Shown one piece after another: positions 46,523-54,942 of a DNA stretch of 64,000 bases. Source of the stretch: Marinimicrococcus flavescens (lineage in GTDB: Bacteria > Pseudomonadota > Alphaproteobacteria > Geminicoccales > Geminicoccaceae); assembly GCA_029211145.1 (NCBI GenBank), contig JARGEQ010000016.1, positions 1 through 64,000 on the forward strand. Direction: 5' to 3'. The notes under the pieces were generated by a model. It was not told where the DNA came from, made no database searches, and saw nothing but the letters and a program-made list of their open reading frames with translations. Position 1 is the first letter of the stretch. Each line of letters starts with the position of its first letter. Both the position numbers and the translations under genes were made by a program.

Positions 46523-46891
46523 TCAGGGGAAGATATTCAGTCCCCATCCCCTCACCTCTCCAGCCGGGCTGCGCCGGAGCTTCGGCTCGATGATGTCCCA
46601 TGCCCGGTTCGGCTGCGCCGGGTCGAGGACGTGCCGCCCGATGGGCCGGGCAGTCAGGTCTGCGAGCTGCAGTCCGGCCGAGTTGGTCTTCTTGTCCGCA
46701 GAGACGATCTCGAAGCCCGGCATCGGACCCTCGAGACTGGCACCGTCGCGGATGCGCCGGAAGGCCAATTCCAGATCATCATCCTCGCGTCTGCCGCGCT
46801 TCTCCACGCCAATGGGATAGTCCCGGTCGATAGAGGTCAGGCTGTGATCGCCGCTCTCGTCGACGTAGATGATGTAGTCGCTGTAGCTCAT
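46523..46891 (-). pseudogene. DUF3800 gene with an in-frame central deletion
   Basis: 122 residues. The front MSYSDYIIYVDESGDHSL-x10 and the back DLELAFRRIRDG...FEIVSADKKTNSAGLQLADLTARPIGRHV and the C-terminus both match DUF3800, a family with an RNase H-like fold, whose members are about 240 residues. About half of the domain between DYPI and VEKRGRRE is missing without a frame change. YVDESGD and ADKKTNSAGLQLADL, the acidic motifs, remain. It starts 13 nt after an antitoxin-like gene on the same strand and has no clear ribosome site. Confidence 0.75.
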
Positions 46892-46904
46892 GAAGGGGCG
46901 GGGA

Positions 46905-47213
46905 TCAGGTCTGCAGCCCTCTCGGCCTTGGTGGCACCGACGCCAGCTTCGCCCGGGCGCGCCGGGCAGCGAACTCCGCTTCGACCTCCTCGTTCGGCAC
47001 GAAGCTGCCGGCACGCATGGACGCCCGCGCGGCTTCTACCTTGCGGGCCAGGAAGTCATCGTGCGCGCGTTCCCCGCGCCGGCGCGCCACGTAGTCCCGC
47101 ATCAGCTTCCGGACCACCTGCGAGGCCGGAAGGTGGTCGGCCTCCGCCTCGGCCAGGAACGCGTCGCGCAGCTCCGGCTCCAGCGTCATCGTGGAAACCG
47201 CCTCCTTCGGCAT
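46905..47213 (-). CDS. ribbon-helix-helix antitoxin-like protein
   Basis: 102 residues from the ATG at 47213, with GGAGG 6 nt upstream. N-terminus KEAVSTMTLEPELRDAFLAEAEADHLPASQVVRKLMRDYV fits a ribbon-helix-helix (CopG/ParD-like) DNA-binding fold. The charged C-terminus would bind a toxin. Where a RelE/ParE-type toxin gene would follow there is instead the deleted DUF3800 gene, so the cognate toxin may be lost or the partner may be DUF3800 itself. It probably represses its own promoter. Confidence 0.72.
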   Translation of the reverse strand: MPKEAVSTMTLEPELRDAFLAEAEADHLPASQVVRKLMRDYVARRRGERAHDDFLARKVEAARASMRAGSFVPNEEVEAEFAARRARAKLASVPPRPRGLQT

Positions 47214-47667
47214 TCTGCGCCTCCGGGGTGCCGGGATGCTGGCGAAGCATGCACGTGGCGATCGGTGAGCGGCAAGCGGGAGGAGGGAGTACGCCCCTTG
47301 CTCCGGCAGCGCGCGCGGATGCCAGTTTATCAGCGGCGGCGCGTTTGCCATCACACGGAAAGCTTGCTCAATCGCTAATTGCGTAATGTGTCCCCGAGAG
47401 TCAAAACAGTTCCTCTCTCACCATTTGCATACTCTGTCCCGCGAGCGCTCTGAGGCCTCGTTCCCGACAGAGCGCGAGAGCGAGGACCAGCACTGGATTC
47501 TCCTCCCTTTCACGTGCAGAGTTGGTCCGTCAGACTACGACACGAGGGGAAGGACACGATCAGGTCCTCGGCGGTCCCACGCGGCATCAAGCCCAAGGAC
47601 GCGGCGACAGGCAGCAAACTCGGCGTTCTACCTACCTCGCCCACGGCCCACTCTTCGAGGCGTCTCC
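47214..47667. other. gap ahead of the DUF262-HEPN pair
   Basis: About 450 nt where composition falls from GC-rich to nearly balanced. It should hold the promoter of the pair. An 8-bp inverted repeat (GCGCTCTG at 47445-47452 and CAGAGCGC at 47468-47475) could be an operator. No gene is supported, although the DUF262 frame is open through part of it. Confidence 0.4.
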
Positions 47668-48783
47668 ATGAACGACGAAAAGCAGTCAGACGATCAGGTT
47701 GCATCACAGGATGAATTCGACATCGCGCTAGCGGAAGGCATTGAAGATGACGCTCTTCGAGATGAAGCAAGTGACAATAGAAACTTTTCGATCACAAGCT
47801 ACGGCGCCGACTACAACGTTGACTCTCTAGTTCGTCGGATGAACGCTGAAGCTTTCATCATTCCCGAATTCCAGCGACGGTTTGTATGGTCCCAGACCCA
47901 CGCTTCGAAATTCATTGAGTCCCTACTTATGGGACTTCCCGTTCCAGGAATTTTTCTCTACAAGGAAGCAGAAACAAATAAGCATCTTGTCGTCGACGGC
48001 CAACAAAGGCTCCGTACACTACAGGCATTCTACGAAGGCGTATTCCAAGAGAAGCGCTTTCGTCTTACAGGCGTTCGCGACATTTGGAATGGGCGGACAT
48101 ACTCTGATCTAGACCCCGCAGATCAACTGAAGCTCGATGACTCCATTGTTCACGCTACCATCTTCCGGCAGGACGAGCCAAAAGATGTTCTGGATAGTAT
48201 ATATTTCGTCTTTGAACGCATCAATTCGGGCGGCATCCGCCTTTCTCCCCAAGAGATCAGAAATTGCATCAGCGCAGGCCCCTTTATCAAGCTTATAAAA
48301 GAGCTAAATCATAATAAACATTGGCGGAATGTCTATGGTGGCCCCATCAATAAACGCTCCAAAGACGAGGAGCTTATCGTCCGATTCTTCGCCATGCTCG
48401 AAACGAGAAACTCTTACTCTCGACCTATGCTCCAGTTCCTCAATAACTACTCTTTTTCTAAGAACAAAGCTAGCGATGATGATTTAAGAAGCCTGAAAGA
48501 TATCTTTGAGGTGACCATCTCTGTTATTGACCTTTCGCTAGACGGCCGGGCTTTCCGACCGGCTCGAACGTTGAACGCCGCCGTATTTGACTCGGTCATG
48601 GTGGGATTGGCGGAAAGGATCAAGTCGCGACCAGACCTTCCACAGCCTCAAGATGTTAGCGCAGTCTATGATCGTCTTCTGCAGCAGAGCGATTTTCGTT
48701 CGAGCTGGGAAAGAGCTACTGCGGACGAGGAAAGTGTTAAATCTCGGATGAAGGCGGCCATTGCAGCCTTCCAAGTAATATGA
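47668..48783 (+). CDS. DUF262-domain protein (GmrS-like), predicted defence gene
   Basis: 371 residues. The ATG has GAGG 7 nt upstream; the frame is open about 280 nt further without a better start. The DUF262 domain (about 45-230) has IPEFQRRFVWSQ and the key HLVVDGQQRLRTL motif (nucleotide-binding, ParB/Srx-like fold), then FERINSGGIRLSPQEIRNC. No DUF1524 HNH domain follows, unlike GmrSD-type IV restriction proteins. Its DNA is about 45% GC against about 70% in core genes. Its stop overlaps the next start in ATGA, so the two are coupled. Likely senses or modifies nucleotides during phage attack. Confidence 0.85.
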   Translation: MNDEKQSDDQVASQDEFDIALAEGIEDDALRDEASDNRNFSITSYGADYNVDSLVRRMNAEAFIIPEFQRRFVWSQTHASKFIESLLMGLPVPGIFLYKEAETNKHLVVDGQQRLRTLQAFYEGVFQEKRFRLTGVRDIWNGRTYSDLDPADQLKLDDSIVHATIFRQDEPKDVLDSIYFVFERINSGGIRLSPQEIRNCISAGPFIKLIKELNHNKHWRNVYGGPINKRSKDEELIVRFFAMLETRNSYSRPMLQFLNNYSFSKNKASDDDLRSLKDIFEVTISVIDLSLDGRAFRPARTLNAAVFDSVMVGLAERIKSRPDLPQPQDVSAVYDRLLQQSDFRSSWERATADEESVKSRMKAAIAAFQVI

Positions 48784-49247
48784 TGCAGCATCAGATTGAC
48801 CTGCGCTTCCATAAGCTCGAATCCTTCATCCAACAGTCTTTCGCCCACGATCTTTCTGAGGAGGTACAGAGCTATCTGTCTAGATTTGGAGCTGTACTGA
48901 TCTGTGGAAATGTAGAGCGATCATGTGAAATTATCATACTCCACCGCCTGGAAAAAAGGGCGCACCCCCGTGTGCTCAACTTCGTTAAATCGCACTTCAA
49001 ACGCGGAATGAACTTAGACTGCACCGCCATCGAACAGCTACTCGCTCGATTTGATCCTGGTTGGCAGAAGAATTTCAAAGCTTTCATCGATTCAAACAGC
49101 GCAGTCGAGGAAGGAATTTCCTCATGTTACGCGGTAAGAAATTCGGTGGCGCACGGCGGCCAGATGTCTGTCGGCAAGAAGCGCCTACGGGAGCTCTTTG
49201 ACCTAAGCAAGAAACTCGTAGACGGGATAATCGAAGCCACCGCTTGA
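48780..49247 (+). CDS. HEPN-domain protein, predicted ribonuclease partner
   Basis: 155 residues, all helical. The C-terminal part holds the HEPN RNase motif R-x4-H in AVRNSVAHGG, preceded by the acidic segment ARFDPGWQKNF. It resembles the RiboL-PSP/MAE_28990-type HEPN group often paired with DUF262. Starts 4 nt inside the DUF262 stop. AT-rich like its partner. Convergent with polA, with 110 nt between. Probable effector that cuts RNA when the partner is triggered; the role is inferred. Confidence 0.8.
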   Translation: MMQHQIDLRFHKLESFIQQSFAHDLSEEVQSYLSRFGAVLICGNVERSCEIIILHRLEKRAHPRVLNFVKSHFKRGMNLDCTAIEQLLARFDPGWQKNFKAFIDSNSAVEEGISSCYAVRNSVAHGGQMSVGKKRLRELFDLSKKLVDGIIEATA

Positions 49248-49357
49248 GTACAATACAGACTAAATAGAAGCGGGAGGTCAAGCAAGGTTATAGAAAACAT
49301 TCCCGCCATCACGCGTTGCGCTCGTGCAGCGGAAGCTTCACTGCACCTCCCGTCCCC

Positions 49358-52093
49358 TCAATGCGCCTCGTCCCAGTTCCCTCCCGTCCCCACGTCCACC
49401 ACCAGCGGCACCGTCAGCTCGGCGGCGCCCTCCATCACCTTGCGCACGAGGGCGCCCGTGGCCTCCACCTCGCCTGGCGGGACTTCCAGCACGAGCTCGT
49501 CGTGGACCTGGAGGAGCATGCGGGCGCCGGCCTGTTCGGCGTGGAGGGCCGTGGCGAGGTGGTGCATGGCGCGTTTCATGATGTCGGCGGCGGAGCCCTG
49601 GATGGGGGCGTTGATGGCGGCGCGCTCGGCATAGGCGCGGCGTGAGGGGATGCGGGCGTTGATCTCGGGCACGTAGCAGCGGCGGCCGAAGAGGGTTCTG
49701 ACGAAACCCTTCTCGCGGGCCTCGGCCTTGGCCTGCTCCATGTAGTCTTTGATGCCCGGATACTGCTCGAAATAGGCCTCGATATAGGCACGTGCCTGGG
49801 CCTGCGGGATGCCCAGGCGCTGGGCGAGACCAAAAGCGCCGATCCCGTAGATGATGCCGTAATTGATGGTCTTGGCGGAGCGGCGGAGATCGGGGCCGAT
49901 CTCCGCCACGGGCTTCTCGAACATCTGCGAGGCGGTGACCGCGTGGATGTCGATGTCGTTGGCAAAGGCCTGCTTGAGGGCCTCGATGCCGGCCATGTGG
50001 GCCAGGACGCGCAGCTCGATCTGCGAATAGTCGGCGCTCAGCAGGACGAAGCCGTTCTCCGCCACGAAGGCCTCGCGGATGCGGCGGCCCTCCTCGCTGC
50101 GGATGGGGATGTTCTGGAGGTTGGGCTCGGTGGAGCTGAGCCGGCCGGTGCTGGTGGAGGCCATCATGTAGGAGGTGTGGACGCGGCCGGTCTCCTCCAC
50201 GATCTCCTCCACCAGCGCGTCGGTATAGGTGCGGGTGAGCTTTTGGAGCTGGCGCCAGTCGAGGACGGTGCGGGGCAGAGCGTGGCCCTGGGCCGCCAGC
50301 TCCTCCAGCACCTCGGCCCCGGTGGCATAGGCGCCGGTCTTGGTCTTGCGCCCGGCGCCGGCGATGGCGAGCTCGTCGAACAGCACCTCGCCCAGCTGCT
50401 TGGGGGAGCCCAGGTTGAAGGGCCGGCCGGCGAGCCTGTGCGCCTCCTCCTCGAGCCGGGCCATGCGCTGGGTGAAGGTGCCGGAGAGCTGGCGCAGGCG
50501 GCCGGCATCGACCCGGATCCCCGCCACCTCCATGGCGGAGAGGATCGCGGGCAGCGGCCGCTCCAGGGTCTCGTAGACGCTGGCCATGCGCTCGGCCACC
50601 AGCCGCGGCCGCAGATGCCGCCAGAGGCGCAGCGTCACCTCGGCATCCTCGGCGGCGTACTCGGTGGCCTTCTCCACCGGGCACTGGTCGAAGGTGATCT
50701 GGCTCTTGCCGGTGCCGCAGATGCGGGCATAGGGGATGGTCTCGTAGCCCAGATGCCGGCTCGCCAGCTCGTCCATGGAATGGCCGTGGCTGGCGCCATC
50801 CAGCGCGTAGGAGAGCAGCATCGTGTCGTCCACCGGCGTGATCGCGACGCCGAGGCGGGCGAGGATGCCGATGTCGTACTTGATGTTGTGGCCGATCTTG
50901 AGGACCGAGGGGTCGGCGAGCACCGGCCGCAGCCGCTCCAGCACGGCCGCCATGTCGAGCTGGCCTTGGCACCGCTGGCCGAAATCGTCGACATGGCCCA
51001 GCGGGATGTAGAACCCCTCCCCCGGCTCGACGCTGAGCGAAATGCCCACCAGACGCGCCCGCACGACATTGAGCGAGGTGGTCTCGGTGTCGATGGCGAG
51101 CCGGCCGAGATCGAGGGCGCGGGCCAGCACGGTATCGAGGGCGGCCATGTCGGTGATGGCGGAGAAGCGCGGCGCCTCCGCCGCCTGGTCGGCCACCTGG
51201 CGCTGCTCGGCCGCCGCCTGCTCCACCGCGGCGATGCGGGCGGTCAGGGTCTTGAAGCCGTTCTCCTGGAAGAACGCCAGGAGCTTGGCCGGGTCGGGGG
51301 CCTTGCGGCGGCAGGCGTCGAGGGCCAGCGGCAGCTCGCAATCGTCCTTGAGCCCCACCAGCTCGAAGGACAGCCGGGCCTTCTCCGCATTGGCGATGAG
51401 GGTCTCGCGGCGCTTGGGCTGCTTGATGCTGTGGGCGTTCTCGAGAAGTGCCTCCAGCGAGCCGAACTCGGTCAAAAGCTGAGCCGCGGTCTTGGGGCCG
51501 ATGCCGGGCACGCCCGGGACGTTGTCGGAGGTGTCGCCAGTAAGGGCCAGCGCCTCGCGGACCATGGAGGGGGCCACGCCGAAGCGCTCCATCACCTCCT
51601 CGGGCCCGATGCTCTTCTGCTTCATCGGGTCCCAGAGCGAGACACCCTCGCGCAGGAGCTGCATGAGGTCCTTGTCGGAGGAGACGACGAGCACCTCCTC
51701 GCCGGCCTCGCTCGCGGCCTTCGCGTAGCTCGCGATGAGGTCGTCGGCCTCCAGCCCCTCCACCGCCACCACCGGAAGATCGAAGGCGCGGGCGGCCTCC
51801 TGGACAAGTGCGAACTGCGGCACCAGCTCGGCGGGCGGCTCCTGGCGGTTGGCTTTGTAGGCCTCGTAGAGATCGTTCCTGAAGCTCTTCCGGCCGGCGT
51901 CGAAGACCACGACGATGTCGTCCTGGGCGTGGTCCTGCAGCAGCCTCATGAGCATGTTGGTGAAGCCGAAGACGGCGTTCACCGGCGTCCCGTCGGGACG
52001 GGTCATGGGGGGCAGCGCGAAGAAGGCGCGGAAGATGTAGCCGGACCCGTCGACGAGGACGAGGCGCTTGGTGGGTGCGGTGCTCTCGGTCAT
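49358..52093 (-). CDS. polA: DNA polymerase I
   Basis: 911 residues. All three domains are present: the 5'-3' exonuclease (GLEADDLIASYA, SSDKDLMQLL, TGDTSDNVPGVPGIGPKTA), the 3'-5' proofreading domain with an intact DTETTSL exo I motif near 333-339, and the family A polymerase core (SADYSQIELRVLAH, RRSAKTINYGIIYGIGAFGLA, LQVHDELVLEVP). It fills gaps in replication and repair. Normal length. The 3' end abuts the AT-rich defence pair, but the gene is complete. Confidence 0.97.
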   Translation of the reverse strand: MTESTAPTKRLVLVDGSGYIFRAFFALPPMTRPDGTPVNAVFGFTNMLMRLLQDHAQDDIVVVFDAGRKSFRNDLYEAYKANRQEPPAELVPQFALVQEAARAFDLPVVAVEGLEADDLIASYAKAASEAGEEVLVVSSDKDLMQLLREGVSLWDPMKQKSIGPEEVMERFGVAPSMVREALALTGDTSDNVPGVPGIGPKTAAQLLTEFGSLEALLENAHSIKQPKRRETLIANAEKARLSFELVGLKDDCELPLALDACRRKAPDPAKLLAFFQENGFKTLTARIAAVEQAAAEQRQVADQAAEAPRFSAITDMAALDTVLARALDLGRLAIDTETTSLNVVRARLVGISLSVEPGEGFYIPLGHVDDFGQRCQGQLDMAAVLERLRPVLADPSVLKIGHNIKYDIGILARLGVAITPVDDTMLLSYALDGASHGHSMDELASRHLGYETIPYARICGTGKSQITFDQCPVEKATEYAAEDAEVTLRLWRHLRPRLVAERMASVYETLERPLPAILSAMEVAGIRVDAGRLRQLSGTFTQRMARLEEEAHRLAGRPFNLGSPKQLGEVLFDELAIAGAGRKTKTGAYATGAEVLEELAAQGHALPRTVLDWRQLQKLTRTYTDALVEEIVEETGRVHTSYMMASTSTGRLSSTEPNLQNIPIRSEEGRRIREAFVAENGFVLLSADYSQIELRVLAHMAGIEALKQAFANDIDIHAVTASQMFEKPVAEIGPDLRRSAKTINYGIIYGIGAFGLAQRLGIPQAQARAYIEAYFEQYPGIKDYMEQAKAEAREKGFVRTLFGRRCYVPEINARIPSRRAYAERAAINAPIQGSAADIMKRAMHHLATALHAEQAGARMLLQVHDELVLEVPPGEVEATGALVRKVMEGAAELTVPLVVDVGTGGNWDEAH

Positions 52094-52268
52094 GGCCGCA
52101 AGCTAGCGCGGGTGCGGCCGCACGGCCAGATGGCCGGAGGGCACCGCCCGGGGCGAAAGTCGGGGAGGCCCGTTGACGCACAGCGGGAATGCGGGTGGCT
52201 CCTGTACGTCTGCGCGTCTATGTGAGGACTGTTTGCAATCGCGCCTTCCCGCGATGGAGGAGACACGA

Positions 52269-52928
52269 ATGAAGCGCACTTCCTGCGCCGCCCTGGCCGG
52301 CCTCGTCCTGCTTGCCGGCTGCACCACTGCCCCCGACGGCACCCAGCGCGTCAGCAAGGCGGGCATGGGCGCCGGTGCGGGGGCGGTGATCGGCGGCATC
52401 GCCGGCGCCGTGCTCGACAAGAACGACGCGCGCGGCGTGCCGCTGGGTGCGGCCATCGGCGCTGCCGTGGGCGGCGGCATCGGCTACATGTTCGACCGGC
52501 AGGAGCAGGCCTTCGAGCAGGCCCTGGTGGTCGAGCAGCAGCAGCACGTGGCCGAGGTCGAGCGGGTGCGCGACGATCTCTTGAAGATCACGCTGCAGAA
52601 CGAGGTGATGTTCGACTTCGACAGCGCCACCATCAAGCCCGGCTTCCAGCCGACCCTGAACAAGCTCGCCGGCGTGCTGGTCAAGTACGACCGCTCCAAC
52701 GCCACCATCGTCGGCCACACCGACAGCACCGGTGCGGACAGCTACAACCAGCAGCTCTCGCTGCGCCGCGCCCAGGCGGTGCAGCAGGCCCTTGCCGGCG
52801 CTGGCGTGCCCTCCTGGCGAATGACCGCCGAGGGCCGCGGCGAGAGCCAGCCCATCGCCGACAACTCGACCGAGGCCGGCCGCCAGCTCAACCGCCGGGT
52901 CGAGATCCTGGTGGCGCCGACCAGCTGA
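52269..52928 (+). CDS. OmpA-family lipoprotein (YiaD-like)
   Basis: 219 residues; GGAGGAG lies 6 nt before the ATG. A lipobox LLAGC marks lipidation. A glycine-zipper region (GAGAGAVIGGIAGAVLD, GAAIGAAVGGGIGYMFDR) at about 35-80 may sit in a membrane, followed by the OmpA domain (about 110-219) with MFDFDSATIKPGF, GHTDSTGADSYNQQLS and NRRVEILV. Same type as E. coli YiaD. Probably links the outer membrane and wall. Divergent from polA. Confidence 0.92.
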   Translation: MKRTSCAALAGLVLLAGCTTAPDGTQRVSKAGMGAGAGAVIGGIAGAVLDKNDARGVPLGAAIGAAVGGGIGYMFDRQEQAFEQALVVEQQQHVAEVERVRDDLLKITLQNEVMFDFDSATIKPGFQPTLNKLAGVLVKYDRSNATIVGHTDSTGADSYNQQLSLRRAQAVQQALAGAGVPSWRMTAEGRGESQPIADNSTEAGRQLNRRVEILVAPTS

Positions 52929-52957
52929 TCGCGAGGCCGGGTGTCAGGGGCCGGGCG

Positions 52958-54061
52958 TCAGGGGCCGGCCCGGCGCGCCGGCTCCCGGCCCTGCGCCTCG
53001 GCGATGGTGGCCCGGGCGCGGCGCAGATCGTCCTCGCGCAGCGGCGGGGGCGTTTCGGGCTCGGCGTCGGGCATCCGGCAGAGCCTCGCCAGATAGGGGT
53101 AGTGGTCGGAGCCGACCGCCCCCAGCCGATGCAGCGAGCTGGTGGCGAAGCCCGGCTCGTGGAGCACGTGGTCGAGCGGCCAGGAGCGCCACCAGGAGTG
53201 GGCGCTGTAGGTGGCCGCATAGCCATAGTCCTGGCGCGGATCGATCAGCGCGCCGATGCGCTGCATCCGCTCCAGGGCGGTCTCCCAGGGCGTGGAGTTG
53301 AGATCGCCCGCCACCACCGCCGGCCTTTCGTCCTCGCGCACCAGCAGGGCCGCGGCGTAGAGCTGGGCGTCGCGGCCGATGGCCGGCTGCCAGGGCCGCG
53401 GCGGGTGCGGGTGCAGCCCGACAAAGTCGATCCTCTCGCCGCTGCGCAACCTGACCCCGCTCTGGACCGCCGGGGTATCCTGGTCTGCCAGCCGGCGGAT
53501 CTCCGGCTCGATCAGCGGCAGGCGGGAGAACAGCTCGAGCCCGTAATACGAGCCGGTGATCTGCTGGACCCTGAAGGGCATCTCCTCCTCCAGCGGCGCC
53601 AGCGCCTCGTGCCACCACGCATCGGTCTCCATGGCGAGCAGGATGTCGGGCTTCTCGCGCCGCACCAGCTCGAGCAGCGGTTGCGCCTCGCGGTTACCCA
53701 GCAGAACGTTGGCCACCATGACGCTCAGCCGCTGCTCCGGCGGGCAGCTCTCGACGAAGTCCGCCCCTCCGGGCCTGTAGGGCCACAAGGTCAGCGCGTG
53801 CGAGGCACCCGCCGCCAGAACCGCTGCGAGAAGCAGAAGCGTGCTCCGGGGCGCCTGGCGCAGGAAGAAGGGAAGGACCACCGCGAGCGCGGCGAGCGCC
53901 ACCAGCATCTGCAGCCGCGGGAAGTCGGCCATCCGCACGAACCACAGGTCCAGCTCGAGGGCCGGCAGGACGCTCGCCCCCACCAGAACGATGGCGAGCG
54001 CGGCCAGGAGCAGATGGAGACCGTGTCTCACCGGACGGGCGCTGGCTTCATGAAGGCTCAC
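52958..54061 (-). CDS. membrane-anchored endonuclease/exonuclease/phosphatase-fold protein
   Basis: 367 residues from a GTG at 54061; an ATG at 54160 would add 33 with an Arg/Pro-rich, unlikely N-terminus. Three helices (about 10-115) are followed by a periplasmic EEP domain: SVMVANVLLGN, ILLAMETDAWW, VVAGDLNSTPWE, and a C-terminal LDHVLHEPGF ... GSDHYPYL. The Asn, Glu, Asp, Asn and His catalytic positions of the fold are kept. Substrate unknown. Its 5' side faces a cluster of REP-like repeats. Confidence 0.85.
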   Translation of the reverse strand: MSLHEASARPVRHGLHLLLAALAIVLVGASVLPALELDLWFVRMADFPRLQMLVALAALAVVLPFFLRQAPRSTLLLLAAVLAAGASHALTLWPYRPGGADFVESCPPEQRLSVMVANVLLGNREAQPLLELVRREKPDILLAMETDAWWHEALAPLEEEMPFRVQQITGSYYGLELFSRLPLIEPEIRRLADQDTPAVQSGVRLRSGERIDFVGLHPHPPRPWQPAIGRDAQLYAAALLVREDERPAVVAGDLNSTPWETALERMQRIGALIDPRQDYGYAATYSAHSWWRSWPLDHVLHEPGFATSSLHRLGAVGSDHYPYLARLCRMPDAEPETPPPLREDDLRRARATIAEAQGREPARRAGP

Positions 54062-54149
54062 AGCTCTTTCGAGGACGTTTGCAGGGTCGAGTGAGGAAGA
54101 GGCCGGGCGCTGGCGGGGTTCCGTCGCTGGCCGTCGAAGGCCGCGGCGC

Positions 54150-54209
54150 CAGCCAGGCACGAGAGCACCGCGCGCGGCTTTTCTTCTGCTATTTGTCAGT
54201 GGCAGCGGG
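54150..54209 (+). repeat. REP-like repeat, copy d
   Basis: GAGAGCACCGCGCGCGGC followed by a T/C tail and TTGTCAGTGGCAGCGG. Forms an inverted pair with copy e, about 20 nt away. Confidence 0.6.
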
Positions 54210-54230
54210 CTTGCCGGCGCGTCTGCAACC

Positions 54231-54287
54231 GGCCGGAAGAAGAAAGCCCGGGCGCGCGCAGCGCCATGCGCGGCACCGCCGCCACGG
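54231..54287 (-). repeat. REP-like repeat, copy e (reversed)
   Basis: AAGAAGAAAGCCCGG, then GCGCGCGCAGCGCCATGCGCGG, then CACCGCCGCCACGG: the reverse of the forward copies. Pairs with copy d. Confidence 0.65.
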
Positions 54288-54510
54288 GTCAGCAGCCGTC
54301 AACGGTGGCGACCTTGCTCCTGCAGGCAAGCCGGCTCATCTCGCCCTGAAGATCGGCCTTGAGGTCGGCATGGTGGACGAGCAGGACGTTGGGGCGGCCC
54401 TCCATTTTGCCTTTGTCTCGCGCCGAAATCCATTGCCGGCCGGCGCGCCGAAGAGGCTTTCCTCATGCCGGTGGCGCGTGACGGTTCTGACACGGGAGCG
54501 GGTCGCGGCG

Positions 54511-54564
54511 ACGGAGCCTGCCAAGGCGCTGCGCGCGGCCGTTCTTCCTTTTTTTTCGGTCGCC
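54511..54564 (+). repeat. REP-like repeat, copy f
   Basis: CGGAGCCTGCCAAGGCGCTG, GCGCGGCC, then eight T and CGGTCGCC. It could end transcription entering from the left. Confidence 0.65.
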
Positions 54565-54655
54565 TCAAGGCGGCCGGGAACGCCCTTTCCTGCGTCGTCA
54601 GAAGGCGGCAGCCGCGGGGCCGAAACGGGCGAAGATGCGCCAGGCGCCGTTCATC

Positions 54656-54710
54656 GGCCGGAAAGGAACACACCGGCCGCGCGCAGCGCCCTGCGCGGCT
54701 CCGTCGCCGG
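54656..54710 (-). repeat. REP-like repeat, copy g (reversed)
   Basis: CCGCGCGCAGCGCCCTGCGC with GGCTCCGTCGCCGG after it; the A-rich side (GGAAAGGAACACA) corresponds to the T tail of forward copies. Confidence 0.65.
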
Positions 54711-54829
54711 GGGCCCGCCTGGTCCACCATCCGCGAGCATGCCATGGGAGGCCTTGATGAATGGGAGGCAGGCGCAGAAGTCATGGCGTGAGCTTCATGG
54801 CCTGCCTGCCGGACGCCGCTGCCAACTCT

Positions 54830-54885
54830 GAAAGAAAGGAAAAACGGGCCGCGCGCAGCGCCCTGCGCGGCTCCGCCGCCACGGG
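54830..54885 (-). repeat. REP-like repeat, copy h (reversed)
   Basis: Core nearly identical to copy g (CCGCGCGCAGCGCCCTGCGC, then GGCTCCGCCGCCACGG). Located about 58 nt beyond the 3' end of the DUF1835 gene, where on the minus strand it would give a hairpin followed by a T-rich tail, as in a terminator. Confidence 0.68.
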
Positions 54886-54942
54886 CGGGACCAGATGCAA
54901 GGCGCCTTACCCGCTACCCCGTTCCGGGCGATGGGCAACGGC

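Larger units (their letters stand above)
54062..54942. other. 880-nt gene-free region filled with REP-like repeats
   Basis: It holds five family copies (54150-54209 and 54511-54564 forward, 54231-54287, 54656-54710 and 54830-54885 reversed). Open frames here run through the repeats and give low-complexity peptides without ribosome sites. Apart from the repeats I recognise nothing; between 54300 and 54500 there is unique sequence with no supported gene. Confidence 0.6.

Noticed and set aside
54079-54831. 250-codon plus-strand frame through the REP cluster
   Set aside because: It reads straight through several repeat copies and has no ribosome site or domain.
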